DNA of 64,000 bases, from assembly GCA_027563935.2 (NCBI GenBank), contig JANVAS020000222.1, forward strand, positions 5,456,001-5,520,000. Direction: 5' to 3'. The notes beneath the pieces are model-generated. The model made no database searches. It saw only the letters and a program-made list of their open reading frames with translations, and was not told where the DNA came from. Made by a program: the position numbers and the translations under genes. Positions 35,422 through 46,010 of this stretch are shown one piece after another. The DNA comes from Costus lasius. Taxonomy: Eukaryota > Streptophyta > Magnoliopsida > Zingiberales > Costaceae. Position 1 is the stretch's first letter. Each line of letters opens with the position of its first letter.

Positions 35422-35758
35422 AAAATTTTTTCCAGGACCCTATGATCCTTGAATCTTGTCTTTTAGGTCCTTCTACCCACACCCTTAAGCCACCATTAGT
35501 ATTTACAAAACATAATGAACTCAAACATGTTTTGCACTGTGCTTTTATTGAAATTGAGTATATTGATTTCATCATTCCTTATTCTTTTCTAAGTCTCATG
35601 ATTTTCTATGACAAACTTACTAATGAGTATGGCCGAGAAAGGGAATTTTCTACAGGTGTCCCTGACTTGCAGCTTGGACTATGGACATTGATTATTGAAC
35701 TCCTCCACCTACGCAAGGACAATTCTTCGGGGAAGAATTTTTTTCACCCGGGGAGAAC
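35422..35758 (+). other. Gag 3' flank and polypurine tract
   Basis: About 340 bp between the gag stop and the 3' LTR. The last bases ACCCGGGGAGAAC (35746-35758) serve as a short polypurine tract. A 124-codon ORF from 35442 runs into the LTR and has no recognisable domain. All pol genes that normally lie here are missing. Confidence 0.7.
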
Positions 35759-37830
35759 TGATGGAGGCAGGGATCACAAGCCAAGAAGCTACAAGTGGAG
35801 TCTACGAGTACCCTAGTCAAAGGCCTGGAGGGTCACGAATAAGCTAGCAAGCTCAATGTCTAAAGCTAGCACAATAATTGGAAAAGAATTACCTCAAGCA
35901 CACCAAGAGATATTCAACCAAGCTCATTTATCAAATAAGAAGATGTTGCAAATAAGCCAATCGCTTCAAATCAAGCCAATCAAGGGATCTCATCAATCTA
36001 ATGTTCATATGAAGATGCTGCATATGTGCCATCCCAGCTACATCAAGATGCGTCTACTCCAAATCAACAAATCGAGGCCAAGTCAACGCCAAGCTTCACG
36101 CAGTAGCCAGCCAACAAAGGAAATATCAACGTCCCTTTTTCATAATGTTCATCTTCAACACTGGAACCTTGCAATGCTCGCAGCCAACAATGGAAACTCC
36201 TCCAACGTCTATCTACTGCAATCAAAGAAGGAAGCTGCAACGTCTCTTTAACTCTCGCCTACAACGTCTCCAAACCTCTGCTTATATGTATCTCTCGCAT
36301 AAACTATTGTAACAGACAAGAGTTTTGAAATTGAATCATATGAAGTAGTTTTCTAGTATCTTCCTCTTCTATCGGATGTGCTCCTCCTTCTCCTTCTAGG
36401 GCCGAGCCCCTTCCTCCTCTCTTCTCCTCTCCTCCATTCTCTTCTTCCTCACAAGTTCAATCTTCCAGCGGCAACAGTTCAAGATTTTCAGAATTTTCTG
36501 AGTTTTCCGCCGACGATCCACCGGCCAGATCTCCATGAGACTTCGGCCACCACTCCCCCTCCCCAAGACGAAGCCATAGCCACCGGCATCCATCCATCTG
36601 ACTCTTCGATCACCGGAATCGAACTTTCTTTCGAATCCTCTGTTCTCGCCAGCCTTCCGTCCCACTTCTGCCTTTCATCGTCGTCCGCCTCCGACCGGCC
36701 ACCGCACGACCCGAAACTCCGGCCACCTCTTCGCCATCACCACAGCAACCTCCAGTTGTAGCAGGTTTGGCGTTCGTTCATCAACCGACGAACGGCGACA
36801 ACCCCTGCTCCACTAGCACTGCTTCCCCTGTTCCTCGTCAAATACCCTATTTTCAGGAAATCCCCTGCTTCCGTTTCGCCGACGACTTCACTCAGTGCTC
36901 CAGCACCGCTTACAACCTCTTGGTCGCATTCCAAACCACTAGCAACACACTCTGCATCATCTCCCTTTCTCCAGACGAAGAACGAAATCAAGGAATCCGG
37001 ATTCCTTGAACCCAGACTCGTCAGCCATTTGCGGCAGCAGCACGATCCTGCCCATCGCCCCATCATTTCTCGTCGGTGCTCCGACGCCGTCAACACCCTC
37101 TCGTCCTTCCCTTGTCTCCAACGCCGTCCCTGAACTTCTCATGCCCTGCCGTCGTTGATCAGCGCATGCTTTCGCCTGCTGCTTCCGGATTCCCTCTTCT
37201 TCTTTTCTGTTGCAAGTTTTTGCTGTTCTTAATAATAATCTGATTAAGCTTGTTCTCGCAGGTACTGTAAGCAATCAGTGGAACAAAATAATTGAACTTT
37301 GGCACGATTAGAAAGATCAAGTCTTGTTCTATCATTTGGACCAGTTGGACTGAATCCAGATTCCACAGATCAACCGAGGATACCATGCAACTTTTGAATA
37401 ATGATACGATTCTGCACAAATTATGCAACTATTTGATCAGTTAGCTTTTTTTTATTTGCAGGTATTTAAGTCTTCGGCAGAGCACAAATTTCCAAACTCG
37501 ACATGGTCAAGATGAATGCATCTTTTTCTACCTCTCGGAATAGATGATATCTTACTCGCATGAAAGATCCGGAATCCCAAATTTTGATTGATTCATAAGA
37601 ACTAATTTAGTTCTATAATGTGGTTCAATTAGTTTGAATATTGGATAATTGGAACCCATTATTTGACAGGGTTACTTTTCTTAACTTATTATTTCTATAG
37701 TCCTGGAATTCTGGTTGCTTTATGAAGTTTTGATGAATAAATAAATTGATTTTTTAATTAGTAGTATTTTAATTAGTAAAATTTCATGTTCTTAATTAGT
37801 AGCATTGTCACACGCTTCCGTCCTACATCA
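35759..37830 (+). repeat. 3' LTR of gag-only element (2072 bp)
   Basis: Same length as the 5' LTR, starts TGATGGAGGC, ends CCTACATCA, followed by the TSD AACAA. Confidence 0.93.
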
Positions 37831-37835
37831 AACAA

Positions 37836-38550
37836 GGTAATTCACAATATCTGCATACCAAGGAGCCTTAATTTGATCAATCCTCATAAGTTGTTCCTCA
37901 AGAAAGGAATCATTGATATCACCTTTTTCATCTTCTATAAGCATCCTTGAAAGGTGGTATGCAACTAGATTCTCAGTTCCTTTCTTGTCTTTGATCTCTA
38001 GGTCAAATTCTTGTAGGAGCAAAATCCATCTCAACAATCGCAGTTTACTGTCCTTTTTCTGCATCAAATACTTAACCGCTGCATGATCAGTATACACCAC
38101 AACTTTTGAATTTATCAAATAAGATCTGAATTTATCAAATGCAAAAACTATAGCGAACAATTTTTTTTCAGTGGTAGTGTAGTTCCTCTGGGTCTCATCC
38201 AAGGCTTTGCTAGCATAGTGGATCACATAGGGTTTCTTCTCTTTTCTTTGCCCTAGAACTGCTCCCACAGCAAAATCACTGGCATCACACATTAGCTCAA
38301 AAGGTAACTCCCAGTCAGGTGGCTGCATGATAGGTGCTGATATCAGGGCTTTCTTCAATTCCTGAAAAGCAAGCAAACACTTCTCATCAAAGTAGAATTT
38401 GACATCTTTACAAAGTAAATCAGTGAGCGGCTTAGCAAGTTTAGAGAAGTCCCTGATAAATCGCCGGTAAAACCTTGCATGTCCCAAAAAACTTCTAATC
38501 TCCTTAATAGTGGTGGGTAGTGCCAATTTCTCAATTACTTCAATCTTGGC
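37836..38550 (-). pseudogene. Gypsy RNase H (Athila-like)
   Basis: Minus-strand segment following RT: end of the RT thumb ([18 protein letters not shown]), then RNase H with [32 protein letters not shown] and [13 protein letters not shown], which hold the expected acidic residues. It is open for about 230 codons and continues through the TSD into the integrase piece at 31392. Its upstream end is cut at 38550/38551 by the young copia; the reading resumes at 47716. One copy of the TSD CTTGT belongs to this element. Confidence 0.92.
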
Positions 38551-38555
38551 CTTGT

Positions 38556-40255
38556 TGTTGGGGTATGCCCTTAAGGCTAATGTTTGAGGCCTTGGGATTG
38601 TATAAGTATCATGTAATAAACTCTTATGTTTATAAAAGGCATGGTTGTTATTCAGGTTGTTACCTTGTCTGCTGTAATAAGTGTACTTCTGAATAATGTC
38701 TCAAAGCTGTTCAGCTAGGCTGACAGGCTATATGTCCTTAGTCGAGATATCTTGGTGAACATGAGACAGCCTTGATATGATTGATACTAATATAAGTGCT
38801 AATCTTATAGGATGCTTCGAGCATGGAATAAGATGTAGACTCATGGGTACATTGGATGTACTGGACAGACCCTACTGGGATATTCCATTGCTTGTCACAA
38901 TGTGAATGATCCTTGTAAGCAGCAAGTGGCACATGTCCTCTGACTTGAGATCACTTGTGTTTCTAAATGATGATTGTCATTGTCTTGAGGTAGTTCAATA
39001 TCATTTGAAATATAATGATTATAGACTATTTTGGATGGTGAGCTTGAATCAGGTTAGGGCACTAGTGATAGACATAGGATTGCCGTCTCCTTGTTTAAGG
39101 AGTGTGGTGTTCTAAGGGCCCCCCTATATGAGATGATTGAGATAGTGTATGGCCATACCCAGATGACTATGTGCATCTGATCTAATCATGCTCATCGTAT
39201 TGGAGTTACAAGCTTGACCCGCTTGTCCAATAAGAACATCCAGTGGCAAAGGACACATGTATGCCTTGTGAATTGAGTCACACTTGTGCTATGGTTTGGG
39301 AGTAGTCTTGGAAGACTCTTTCCTTTATATCGGGAGACAGTGATGTGTTGCTAGATACCCCTCACTGATCGTGATAACGTAAGTTATCGTTACCGACATT
39401 TAGAGGAAACCCTCAGGGTCGCACAATTTGGTGATATGGCTTACTTGAGTCAGATCGTATGGACTGGATTCTTTGAGTTCAGATTAAAGGGATTTAATCT
39501 CTGATTGTAAGTGAGATCTGGTCTGATCATGTTTGATTGATTAGGACTTGAGATCGGTAAGCTTCGATCGAGAGAGGTGATGCTAGATCGGAGAGATCAA
39601 GGGCATCAGATGATGAATGGTTAGATCATGAGCCTTGGGGGTTCAATTTGGTCTAGACCAAGTGGCTAGAGCTATTTCGGTTTGGTTTGTTGAACCAAAG
39701 CCGATTTGACATTTTGGCTTGAACCGGTTCACAATGGTGAACGCATGGTTCAATCCTAAAATGCGTTTGGGTTGAATTGAGCGCATGGACTTGATGAGCT
39801 TCCATTTATGGAAAGTCATCAAGGGCCGGTTTCACTCACTTCAATGCCAAAAACGCATATGCGTTTGCTCTCTTCTCTTCAACGCATTCGACTTTGGTTG
39901 TGTGGTGATTGACGAAGAGAAGGAGAGGTTGAGCAAGAGGAGCGCTCGGCCAAGAGGTTCATCATCCCCTTCCATTCGACACTTGAAGGCTTGGGTGTCT
40001 TGCTAGCACAAGAGACCGCAAGGAGTAAGCATCTTCATCTTGTGTGTGAACTTGTGGAGGAGATCTACTTTGTTCTCTTTATCCAAGCCGACTTCCAAGC
40101 ATATGGCGTTGGTATGATTTTTCATCTCAATCTATTCAATCGATTATAGTTGAACATATGGCATGCAAATGATCTTGAACCCTTGCTTCCGCTTGCATAT
40201 TTTACATTAGCGCCATGCTTAGGGTTTTGCCCCCTTATGATTAGGGGTTCCTTCA
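38556..40255 (+). repeat. 5' LTR of intact copia (1700 bp)
   Basis: TGTTGGGGTATGCC...GGTTCCTTCA. Notable parts: palindrome GTATGGCCATAC at 39147-39158; a TATA-like TTTATAT at 39324-39330 (weak promoter candidate); a GATAAC-GTAA-GTTATC inverted repeat near 39380; terminal hairpin CCCCT-N7-AGGGG at 40231-40247. Confidence 0.96.
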
Positions 40256-40257
40256 AT

Positions 40258-40269
40258 TGGTATCAGAGC
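40258..40269 (+). other. Primer binding site, intact copia
   Basis: TGGTATCAGAGC, two bases after the LTR; complementary to initiator Met tRNA. Confidence 0.93.
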
Positions 40270-40336
40270 TAGGCTCTATGCATGCTATTATGTTTGCTGA
40301 TGTGATCCTCATGTTGCGCTTACTTTTACTTGAGGC

Positions 40337-40420
40337 ATGCTTTGCTTACATGAAGTTGCGCTTGTATCATGCTTTGCTTACATGAAGTTGCGCTTGTATC
40401 ATGCTTTGCTTACATGAAGT
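40337..40420 (+). repeat. Tandem repeat, 32-bp unit x 2.6, in copia leader
   Basis: Two identical 32-bp units (40337-40368, 40369-40400) plus a 20-bp partial third unit, just downstream of the primer site. Confidence 0.92.
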
Positions 40421-40421
40421 A

Positions 40422-40481
40422 TGCGCTCCCCCTTGAAGGGGACCCCCTAAAGTTTGCGCTCCCCCTTGAAGGGGACCCCCT
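40422..40481 (+). repeat. Two 27-bp GC-rich repeats with C4/G4 palindrome
   Basis: Copies at 40422-40448 and 40455-40481, each holding CCCCTT-G-AAGGGG. The unit closely resembles the LTR terminus of element A (6593-6615, opposite strand), so LTR-end sequence has been copied into the leader. Confidence 0.88.
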
Positions 40482-41129
40482 TAGATCTAAGGGTTATTTG
40501 CAAGCATGTTGTTTGTTTGTATGATTGCGCATGTTCTAAGGTTTTTCTAAAACTTACATCTTGCGCGCTTGATTAGATCTAAGGTGCCACTACATTAAAC
40601 CCTTAGATGGGTTGATGGGGTTGAAGTCACCACTAGGTTAGATCCAAGTCTGATCAGACCATCTGACAGCTCAGATGGGTTAACCTGATAGCACCTATGC
40701 GCAAGCACAAGGTGGGTATAGGTTGACTGCATCTAGGGCGTGTAGCGAGGTCTGGTTGAGACACTACTGAACACACTTGAGTTAGGCCCGGGGTCACACC
40801 CGCTTGCCAAAACTCATGGGGGTAGTTCAGCCCTTGGCGCATGCATGGTTGACCATTAGGTCAACTCGGGTCAGTTAGGACTCGGTGCATGCAAGGGCAA
40901 AGGATCTAACTAGATGGATGAGTGGATCCCCATCAATGGACCATTGTAAGGTTGTAGGGCTCATAAGGAAATTAAAATTGATGCCATAGGGTTTTCAAAA
41001 TTAATTTCAAGATGATTGGATCACATGTTGATTGAACCATATGCTTGTTTATTTAGTCTTGTGTGGGTTGCCCAATTGTGTGCTGTGCTGGGGCCTGCGT
41101 GCCTGGACTTAAAAAATTGTAAATTAATT

Positions 41130-41147
41130 TGTGATCTGCGAATCACA
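41130..41147 (+). other. Leader hairpin 1, loop CTGCGA
   Basis: TGTGAT-CTGCGA-ATCACA, perfect 6-bp stem. Equivalent stems occur in the leaders of A (5770-5787), B, C, D and E. Confidence 0.7.
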
Positions 41148-41170
41148 TTGTACTTAATTTATAATATGTT

Positions 41171-41188
41171 GTTGACCTGCGAGTCAAC
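41171..41188 (+). other. Leader hairpin 2, loop CTGCGA
   Basis: GTTGAC-CTGCGA-GTCAAC, perfect 6-bp stem with the same loop as hairpin 1, 41 nt downstream. In B and E the outer pair is A-T instead of G-C, keeping the pairing. Confidence 0.7.
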
Positions 41189-41574
41189 CTTGTCTAGATA
41201 GATCAAATGTACTTTGATTAGACAAGAACAAAGGCACACATCCAAGAGGGGCATTCACCTGGTGGTGCACCTGAGGTGCTCTTGGCGCTAGGGCACTGAG
41301 TTGGACCAGATGAGATGCAATGAAGCTCAAGTGAAGACTTAAGTAATATTAAGGTCTTACTAGGGTTCATGGGCTTTTACCACATAAGATCATGCTTTCT
41401 ACTTATTGCTAATAATTAGAATTGCATATTTATGTTTATCTTCTGCTATAGCCATAGGACATGCCTGATAGTAAGAAGATAAAAGACCGTTAAAATCCAA
41501 CGCTAACATATCAAGCTCGTAAGCCTTCTGACGCGAAACCTCACCTTTCTGACTATCGTTGGAGCCGTGTTGAA

Positions 41575-41587
41575 CCCACTCAGTGGG
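41575..41587 (+). other. Leader hairpin 3, loop TCA
   Basis: CCCAC-TCA-GTGGG. Present in every leader of this family in the window (for example A at 5325-5337). Confidence 0.7.
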
Positions 41588-41783
41588 CACGTCCATCTAT
41601 CTTCAGACGGTGCTGGATTTCACCTGCGTGTTACAGAGTTGGGATTTATCCCCTCTCGTTGCTCAGCATAGCACGTGGTGGTCCAGGGAGTAGGTCAGGT
41701 CAGCTTGACCATGTAGACTACATATGTGGCGCATATGGTAGCACATGGAGGCAGCCATCTCTGGGATCAGAGACTGTGTTGTA

Positions 41784-41796
41784 CCAACTCAGTTGG
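41784..41796 (+). other. Leader hairpin 4, loop TCA
   Basis: CCAAC-TCA-GTTGG. Same size and loop as hairpin 3, but the middle C-G pair is A-T: a compensated change between paralogous hairpins. Confidence 0.7.
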
Positions 41797-42105
41797 CACA
41801 GTCTGCTGGATTGCCAAGATGAAGGGGAATCGCACGGGTTGGCGATTGGCTGGGACAGCCTACCAGAAACTAGTGCTTGTCATCTCTGTGCATCTTATCT
41901 CGCCTGAGCGGGACGCGGAGACCAAGTATGAAATCTGGATCCCATCTCACTAAAAGAGTGTTTACTCTTTCGGACTGTTTACTGGATTTTTCAATCAGAC
42001 AAAATAGTGAGAAAAGAATCTTTCTTAAGTCCTGGATTGATTCTGAAACATTGATACTGACCTTGCTGTTCTTGCTTGTTGTAGATTCCTGCAGCAACGA
42101 ACACC

Positions 42106-45100
42106 ATGAGCTTCAATGTGCGATCCCTACTGGAAAGGGAGAAGTTTGCTGGGCCGAACTTCTCTGACTGGTTCGGACACCTTAAGATTGTTCTTAAGGC
42201 AGAGAGGAAACTGTATGTCCTCGAGACGGCGATACCGCCGCAGCCCGCTCCGAACGCCGCAAGGGCGGTTCGGGATGCCTACGAAAAGCACGTCAATGAT
42301 AGCATTGATGTCGCTTGCCTGATGCTAGCGTCTATGACGCCACCGCTGCAGCGTCAGCATGAGGATATGTCGGCTATAGAAATTATAGCGAACCTCAAGA
42401 TGCTGTATGCTGCACAGGCGAGGACTGAGCGCTATAATCTGACGAAGCTCTTCTTTCAGAGCAAACTGGCTGAGGGGAGCCCAGTGGGAGCTCACGTGCT
42501 CAAGATGATTGGGCACAAGGAGGCTCTGGAGAAACTGGGGCATACCATCAACCAGGAGCTTGCTGTGGACATTATTCTGCAGTCTCTTCCGCCCTCTTTC
42601 AATGCGTTCATTATTAACTTTAATATGAACAAGATCGATTGTACGCCGGCAGAGCTGCTGAATATGCTCTTGACCACTGAGGAAACTCTGAAGGGTAAGC
42701 CTTCAACCTCTGTCTTGATGGTTCCTTCTAGGAACAAGAAGAAGGGGAAGAAGGGCAAGGCCCCTGTCAAGAATTACAGCAAGGCCCTGAAACAGAAGGT
42801 GAAGCGGTCGAAGGACAACAGGTGTTTCCACTGTGGCCAGCTGGGTCACTGGAAAAAGGACTGTAAAGCGCTCCAAGGAGATAAGAGGGGAAGCATCGCT
42901 TCTGGCTCAGGTATATATGTGACTGAGGTCATGTTATCTTCTTCTACTATATCATGGGTGTTGGACACTGCATGTGGAGTTCACATTTGTTCAAATGTGC
43001 AGGAACTCAAGAGAAGAAGGCAGGTGGGACAGCATGAGGTAGACCTACGAGTTGGAAACGGGGCACGGGTTGCTGCTGTTGCTGTAGGAGACTATTTCAT
43101 TTCTTTACCATCTGGCGTTGTATTAGAATTAAACAATTGTTATTTTGTACCGAGTATTACCAAGAATATTATCTCTATTCCTGCTCTTGTCAGGAAAGGA
43201 TTTGCCTTTGAATGCAATATTTCAAAGTGTGTTTTATCTCATGATAATATTGTGTATGCAACTGGTTCAATTAACAATGGGTTATACATGTTGGACATGG
43301 AAAATTCTATACAAAACATTGATAATAAGAAAGCCAAGTATGCTGATGACAGCACCTTGTTATGGCATAGTCGTTTAGGCCATATAAACGAGAAGCGCAT
43401 TAAGCGGTTGCATGAACATGGACTGCTGGGATCATTCTCCTATGAGGAGATTGATACATGCAAAGCTTGTTTGATGGGTAAAATGACGAAGTCTCCTTTT
43501 CCTCACAAAGGTCAAAGGGCTTCGGGTTTACTTGACCTTATACACAGTGATGTGTGTGGGCCTTTTAGTAAACATGCCAGAGGTGGCTATCAGTACTTCA
43601 TTACCTTTACTGATGATTTCAGTAGGTATGGGTATGTCTATTTAAAGAGACATAAAAGTGAATCTTTTGACAAGTTCAAAGAGTTCAAAAATGAAGTACA
43701 AAATCAGCTAGGCCGAAATATCAAGGCACTTCGTTCTGATCGAGGTGGTGAATACCTGAGTCATCCATTTACTGACTATCTGAAGGAGTGTGGGATTATC
43801 TCACAGCTCACTCCGCCAGGAACACCGCAATGGAATGGTGTGTCCGAGAGGAGAAATAGAACGTTACTAGACATGGTTCGTTCTATGATGAGTCAGGCCA
43901 CTCTTCCATATTCCTTTTGGGGTTTTGCACTGGAAACAGCTGCAAAGGTACTAAACCGAGTGCCATCCAAGGCAGTTTTAAAGACGCCATATGAGTTATG
44001 GTATGGAAAACAGCCTAGCTTGACATTTATCAGGATCTGGGGTTGCGAGGCTTATGTCAAAAAGCTCGCCTCTGGGAAACTGGAGAGCAGATCTGAGAAA
44101 TGTATCTTTGTCGGTTACCCTAAGGAAACTAAGGGTTATTATTTCTACGATCCCAAAGAGAACAAGGTTTTTGTTGCTCGGACGGCCATATTTCTTGAGA
44201 AGGAGTTTCTTCTGCAAGAGGCCAGTGGGAGAGAAATAAAGCTGGATGAGAATTCAGAGGAAGGACAAAGTAGTCAAGCAGAGTTGGATGTGCCTGAGCT
44301 GGTAGATCAGGTTACTGAACAACCTGAGGCTCAGATATCACGGGAACCGCGAAGATCGGGTAGGATCCGTCGACAGCCTGAGCGCTATGACGGAGTCTAC
44401 ATCATTGATAATGATGAACCCCTAACTTATGCGGATGCGGTCAGTGGACCGGAGTCAGCTAGATGGCTTGAAGCTATGCGAGCCGAGATGGACTCCATGT
44501 CAGATAACCAAGTCTGGGATTTGGTTGATCCGCCTCCGGGAGTAATCCCTATAGGCTGTAAATGGATCTTCAAGAAGAAGATTGACATGGATGGTAACGT
44601 GGTTACCTATAAAGGCAGGCTAGTTGCGAAGGGTTTCAAACAAATCTACGGGATAGATTATGATGAAACTTTCTCTCCTGTAGCCATGTTTAAGTCTATT
44701 CGGATTCTTTTCGCGATAGCAGCATATTACGACTATGAGATCTGGCAAATGGATGTGAAGACAGCTTTCCTTAATGGAAATCTGGATGAGGATGTGTATA
44801 TGACACAACCGGAAGGTTTCACTAATCCAGCAGATCGTCATAAAATATGCAAGTTAAAGAAGTCCATTTATGGACTTAAACAAGCATCAAGAAGCTGGAA
44901 TATTCGTTTTGATGAATCAATCTCTGAGTTTGGTTTCATCAAGAACGAAGATGACCCGTGTGTATATAAGAGGTTTAGTGGGAGCGTGATTACATTCCTA
45001 ATCCTCTACGTCGATGATATCTTAATCATTGGAAATGATATTCCTGAACTGCATGCTGTTAAGGCATGGTTAGGAAAATGTTTCCAGATGAAAGACCAAG

Positions 45101-45990
45101 GAGAAGCAGCCTATGTATTAGGTGTCAAGATCTACCGGGATAGATCTAAGAGGCTTCTCGGGCTGTGCCAGAGTACTTACATCGATAAAGTCCTGGAGAG
45201 ATTCCATTTAGAGAATTCTAAACGTGGACATCTTCCAGTCAGACATGGTCTGAATCTTTCAAAGAGTCAGTGTCCACAAACACAGACTGAGAAAGATGAA
45301 ATGGACAATACGCCTTATGCTTCGGCTATTGGGTCCATTATGTATGCGATGCTGTGTACTCGCCCAGACGTCGCTTACGGGTTAAGCGTGACCAGTCGAT
45401 TCCAAAGTAATCCAGGATTGGCGCACTGGATTGCGGTCAAGAACATCTTGAAATATCTGCGGAGGACCAAAGATATGTTCTTGATATATGGTGGTCAGGA
45501 AGAACTCAGTATAGAGGGATATACTGATGCTTCGTTCCAGTCGGACCAGGATGATTTCCGATCGCAATCAGGCTATGTTTTTAGCTTGAATGGTGGAGCA
45601 GTGGTGTGGAAGAGCTTCAAACAGTCAACTGTTGCTGATTCCACAACAGAAGCCGAGTATGTTGCAGCCTCGGAAGCATCCAAGGAGGCAGTGTGGATTC
45701 GTAAGTTCGTGAGAGAACTTGGTGTCGTTCCTTCGAGTGCAGATCCTTTGGTTATCTTCTGTGATAACACTGGAGCTATAGCACAAGCAAAGGAACCACG
45801 GTCGCACCAGAAGTCCAAGCACATACAGAGACGGTTTCACTTGATCCGGGAGATCATTGATCGTGGCGAGATCAAAATATGCAAGGTTCGTACAGATGAC
45901 AATCTGGCAGACCCGCTTACCAAGCCTCTGGCGCAGCAGAAGCATGAGAAGCACTGTAATAATATGGGTTTGAGATTTCTCAACCATTAG
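42106..45990 (+). CDS. Intact Ty1/copia gag-pol polyprotein (1294 aa)
   Basis: Single ORF from ATG (MSFNVRSLLEREKFAGP) to TAG. Gag spans residues ~1-235; CCHC knuckle CFHCGQLGHWKKDC at 240-253; protease Asp287 in WVLDTACG; integrase zinc residues His421, His426, Cys452, Cys455; integrase core Asp482, Asp545, Glu581 (DD35E spacing); RT from ~810 with Asp883 and YVDD 968-971; RNase H Asp1141, Glu1182, Asp1220. Integrase precedes RT, which defines copia. All catalytic residues are present. Gag and Pol are in one frame, so their ratio must be set post-translationally or by splicing. Relatives A and E carry the same ORF with lesions. It would act in cytoplasmic particles, with integration in the nucleus. 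Confidence 0.97.
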   Translation: MSFNVRSLLEREKFAGPNFSDWFGHLKIVLKAERKLYVLETAIPPQPAPNAARAVRDAYEKHVNDSIDVACLMLASMTPPLQRQHEDMSAIEIIANLKMLYAAQARTERYNLTKLFFQSKLAEGSPVGAHVLKMIGHKEALEKLGHTINQELAVDIILQSLPPSFNAFIINFNMNKIDCTPAELLNMLLTTEETLKGKPSTSVLMVPSRNKKKGKKGKAPVKNYSKALKQKVKRSKDNRCFHCGQLGHWKKDCKALQGDKRGSIASGSGIYVTEVMLSSSTISWVLDTACGVHICSNVQELKRRRQVGQHEVDLRVGNGARVAAVAVGDYFISLPSGVVLELNNCYFVPSITKNIISIPALVRKGFAFECNISKCVLSHDNIVYATGSINNGLYMLDMENSIQNIDNKKAKYADDSTLLWHSRLGHINEKRIKRLHEHGLLGSFSYEEIDTCKACLMGKMTKSPFPHKGQRASGLLDLIHSDVCGPFSKHARGGYQYFITFTDDFSRYGYVYLKRHKSESFDKFKEFKNEVQNQLGRNIKALRSDRGGEYLSHPFTDYLKECGIISQLTPPGTPQWNGVSERRNRTLLDMVRSMMSQATLPYSFWGFALETAAKVLNRVPSKAVLKTPYELWYGKQPSLTFIRIWGCEAYVKKLASGKLESRSEKCIFVGYPKETKGYYFYDPKENKVFVARTAIFLEKEFLLQEASGREIKLDENSEEGQSSQAELDVPELVDQVTEQPEAQISREPRRSGRIRRQPERYDGVYIIDNDEPLTYADAVSGPESARWLEAMRAEMDSMSDNQVWDLVDPPPGVIPIGCKWIFKKKIDMDGNVVTYKGRLVAKGFKQIYGIDYDETFSPVAMFKSIRILFAIAAYYDYEIWQMDVKTAFLNGNLDEDVYMTQPEGFTNPADRHKICKLKKSIYGLKQASRSWNIRFDESISEFGFIKNEDDPCVYKRFSGSVITFLILYVDDILIIGNDIPELHAVKAWLGKCFQMKDQGEAAYVLGVKIYRDRSKRLLGLCQSTYIDKVLERFHLENSKRGHLPVRHGLNLSKSQCPQTQTEKDEMDNTPYASAIGSIMYAMLCTRPDVAYGLSVTSRFQSNPGLAHWIAVKNILKYLRRTKDMFLIYGGQEELSIEGYTDASFQSDQDDFRSQSGYVFSLNGGAVVWKSFKQSTVADSTTEAEYVAASEASKEAVWIRKFVRELGVVPSSADPLVIFCDNTGAIAQAKEPRSHQKSKHIQRRFHLIREIIDRGEIKICKVRTDDNLADPLTKPLAQQKHEKHCNNMGLRFLNH

Positions 45991-45995
45991 ATTAA

Positions 45996-46010
45996 GTGCA
46001 AGTGGGAGAT
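45996..46010 (+). other. Polypurine tract, intact copia
   Basis: GTGCAAGTGGGAGAT immediately upstream of the 3' LTR; site of plus-strand DNA priming. Confidence 0.88.

Larger units (their letters stand above)
31393..37830 (+). mobile_element. Gag-only non-autonomous LTR retrotransposon (6438 bp)
   Basis: Two LTRs of exactly 2072 bp (31393-33464, 35759-37830) flank a 2294-bp internal region with one long ORF and no RT, RNase H or integrase. TSD AACAA at 31388-31392 and 37831-37835. The LTRs differ by about 48 substitutions by eye (2.3%) and no indels. It sits within the integrase region of the Athila-like element, in opposite orientation. The architecture matches the class called TR-GAG (terminal-repeat retrotransposon with gag only). 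Enzymes must come from another element. Confidence 0.93.
40270..42105 (+). other. 5' leader of intact copia
   Basis: 1.84-kb untranslated leader. It begins with two sets of short tandem repeats (40337-40420 and 40422-40481), then family leader with four clear hairpins listed separately. No protein-coding ORF is conserved among the leaders of A-E. Such a long, structured leader could hold the RNA packaging and dimerisation signals of the element (inference). Confidence 0.8.

Noticed and set aside
39785..40006. 73-codon ORF in the LTR of the young copia, repeated at 47240-47461
   Set aside because: The two LTRs are almost identical by recency, and other family LTRs do not keep this frame.
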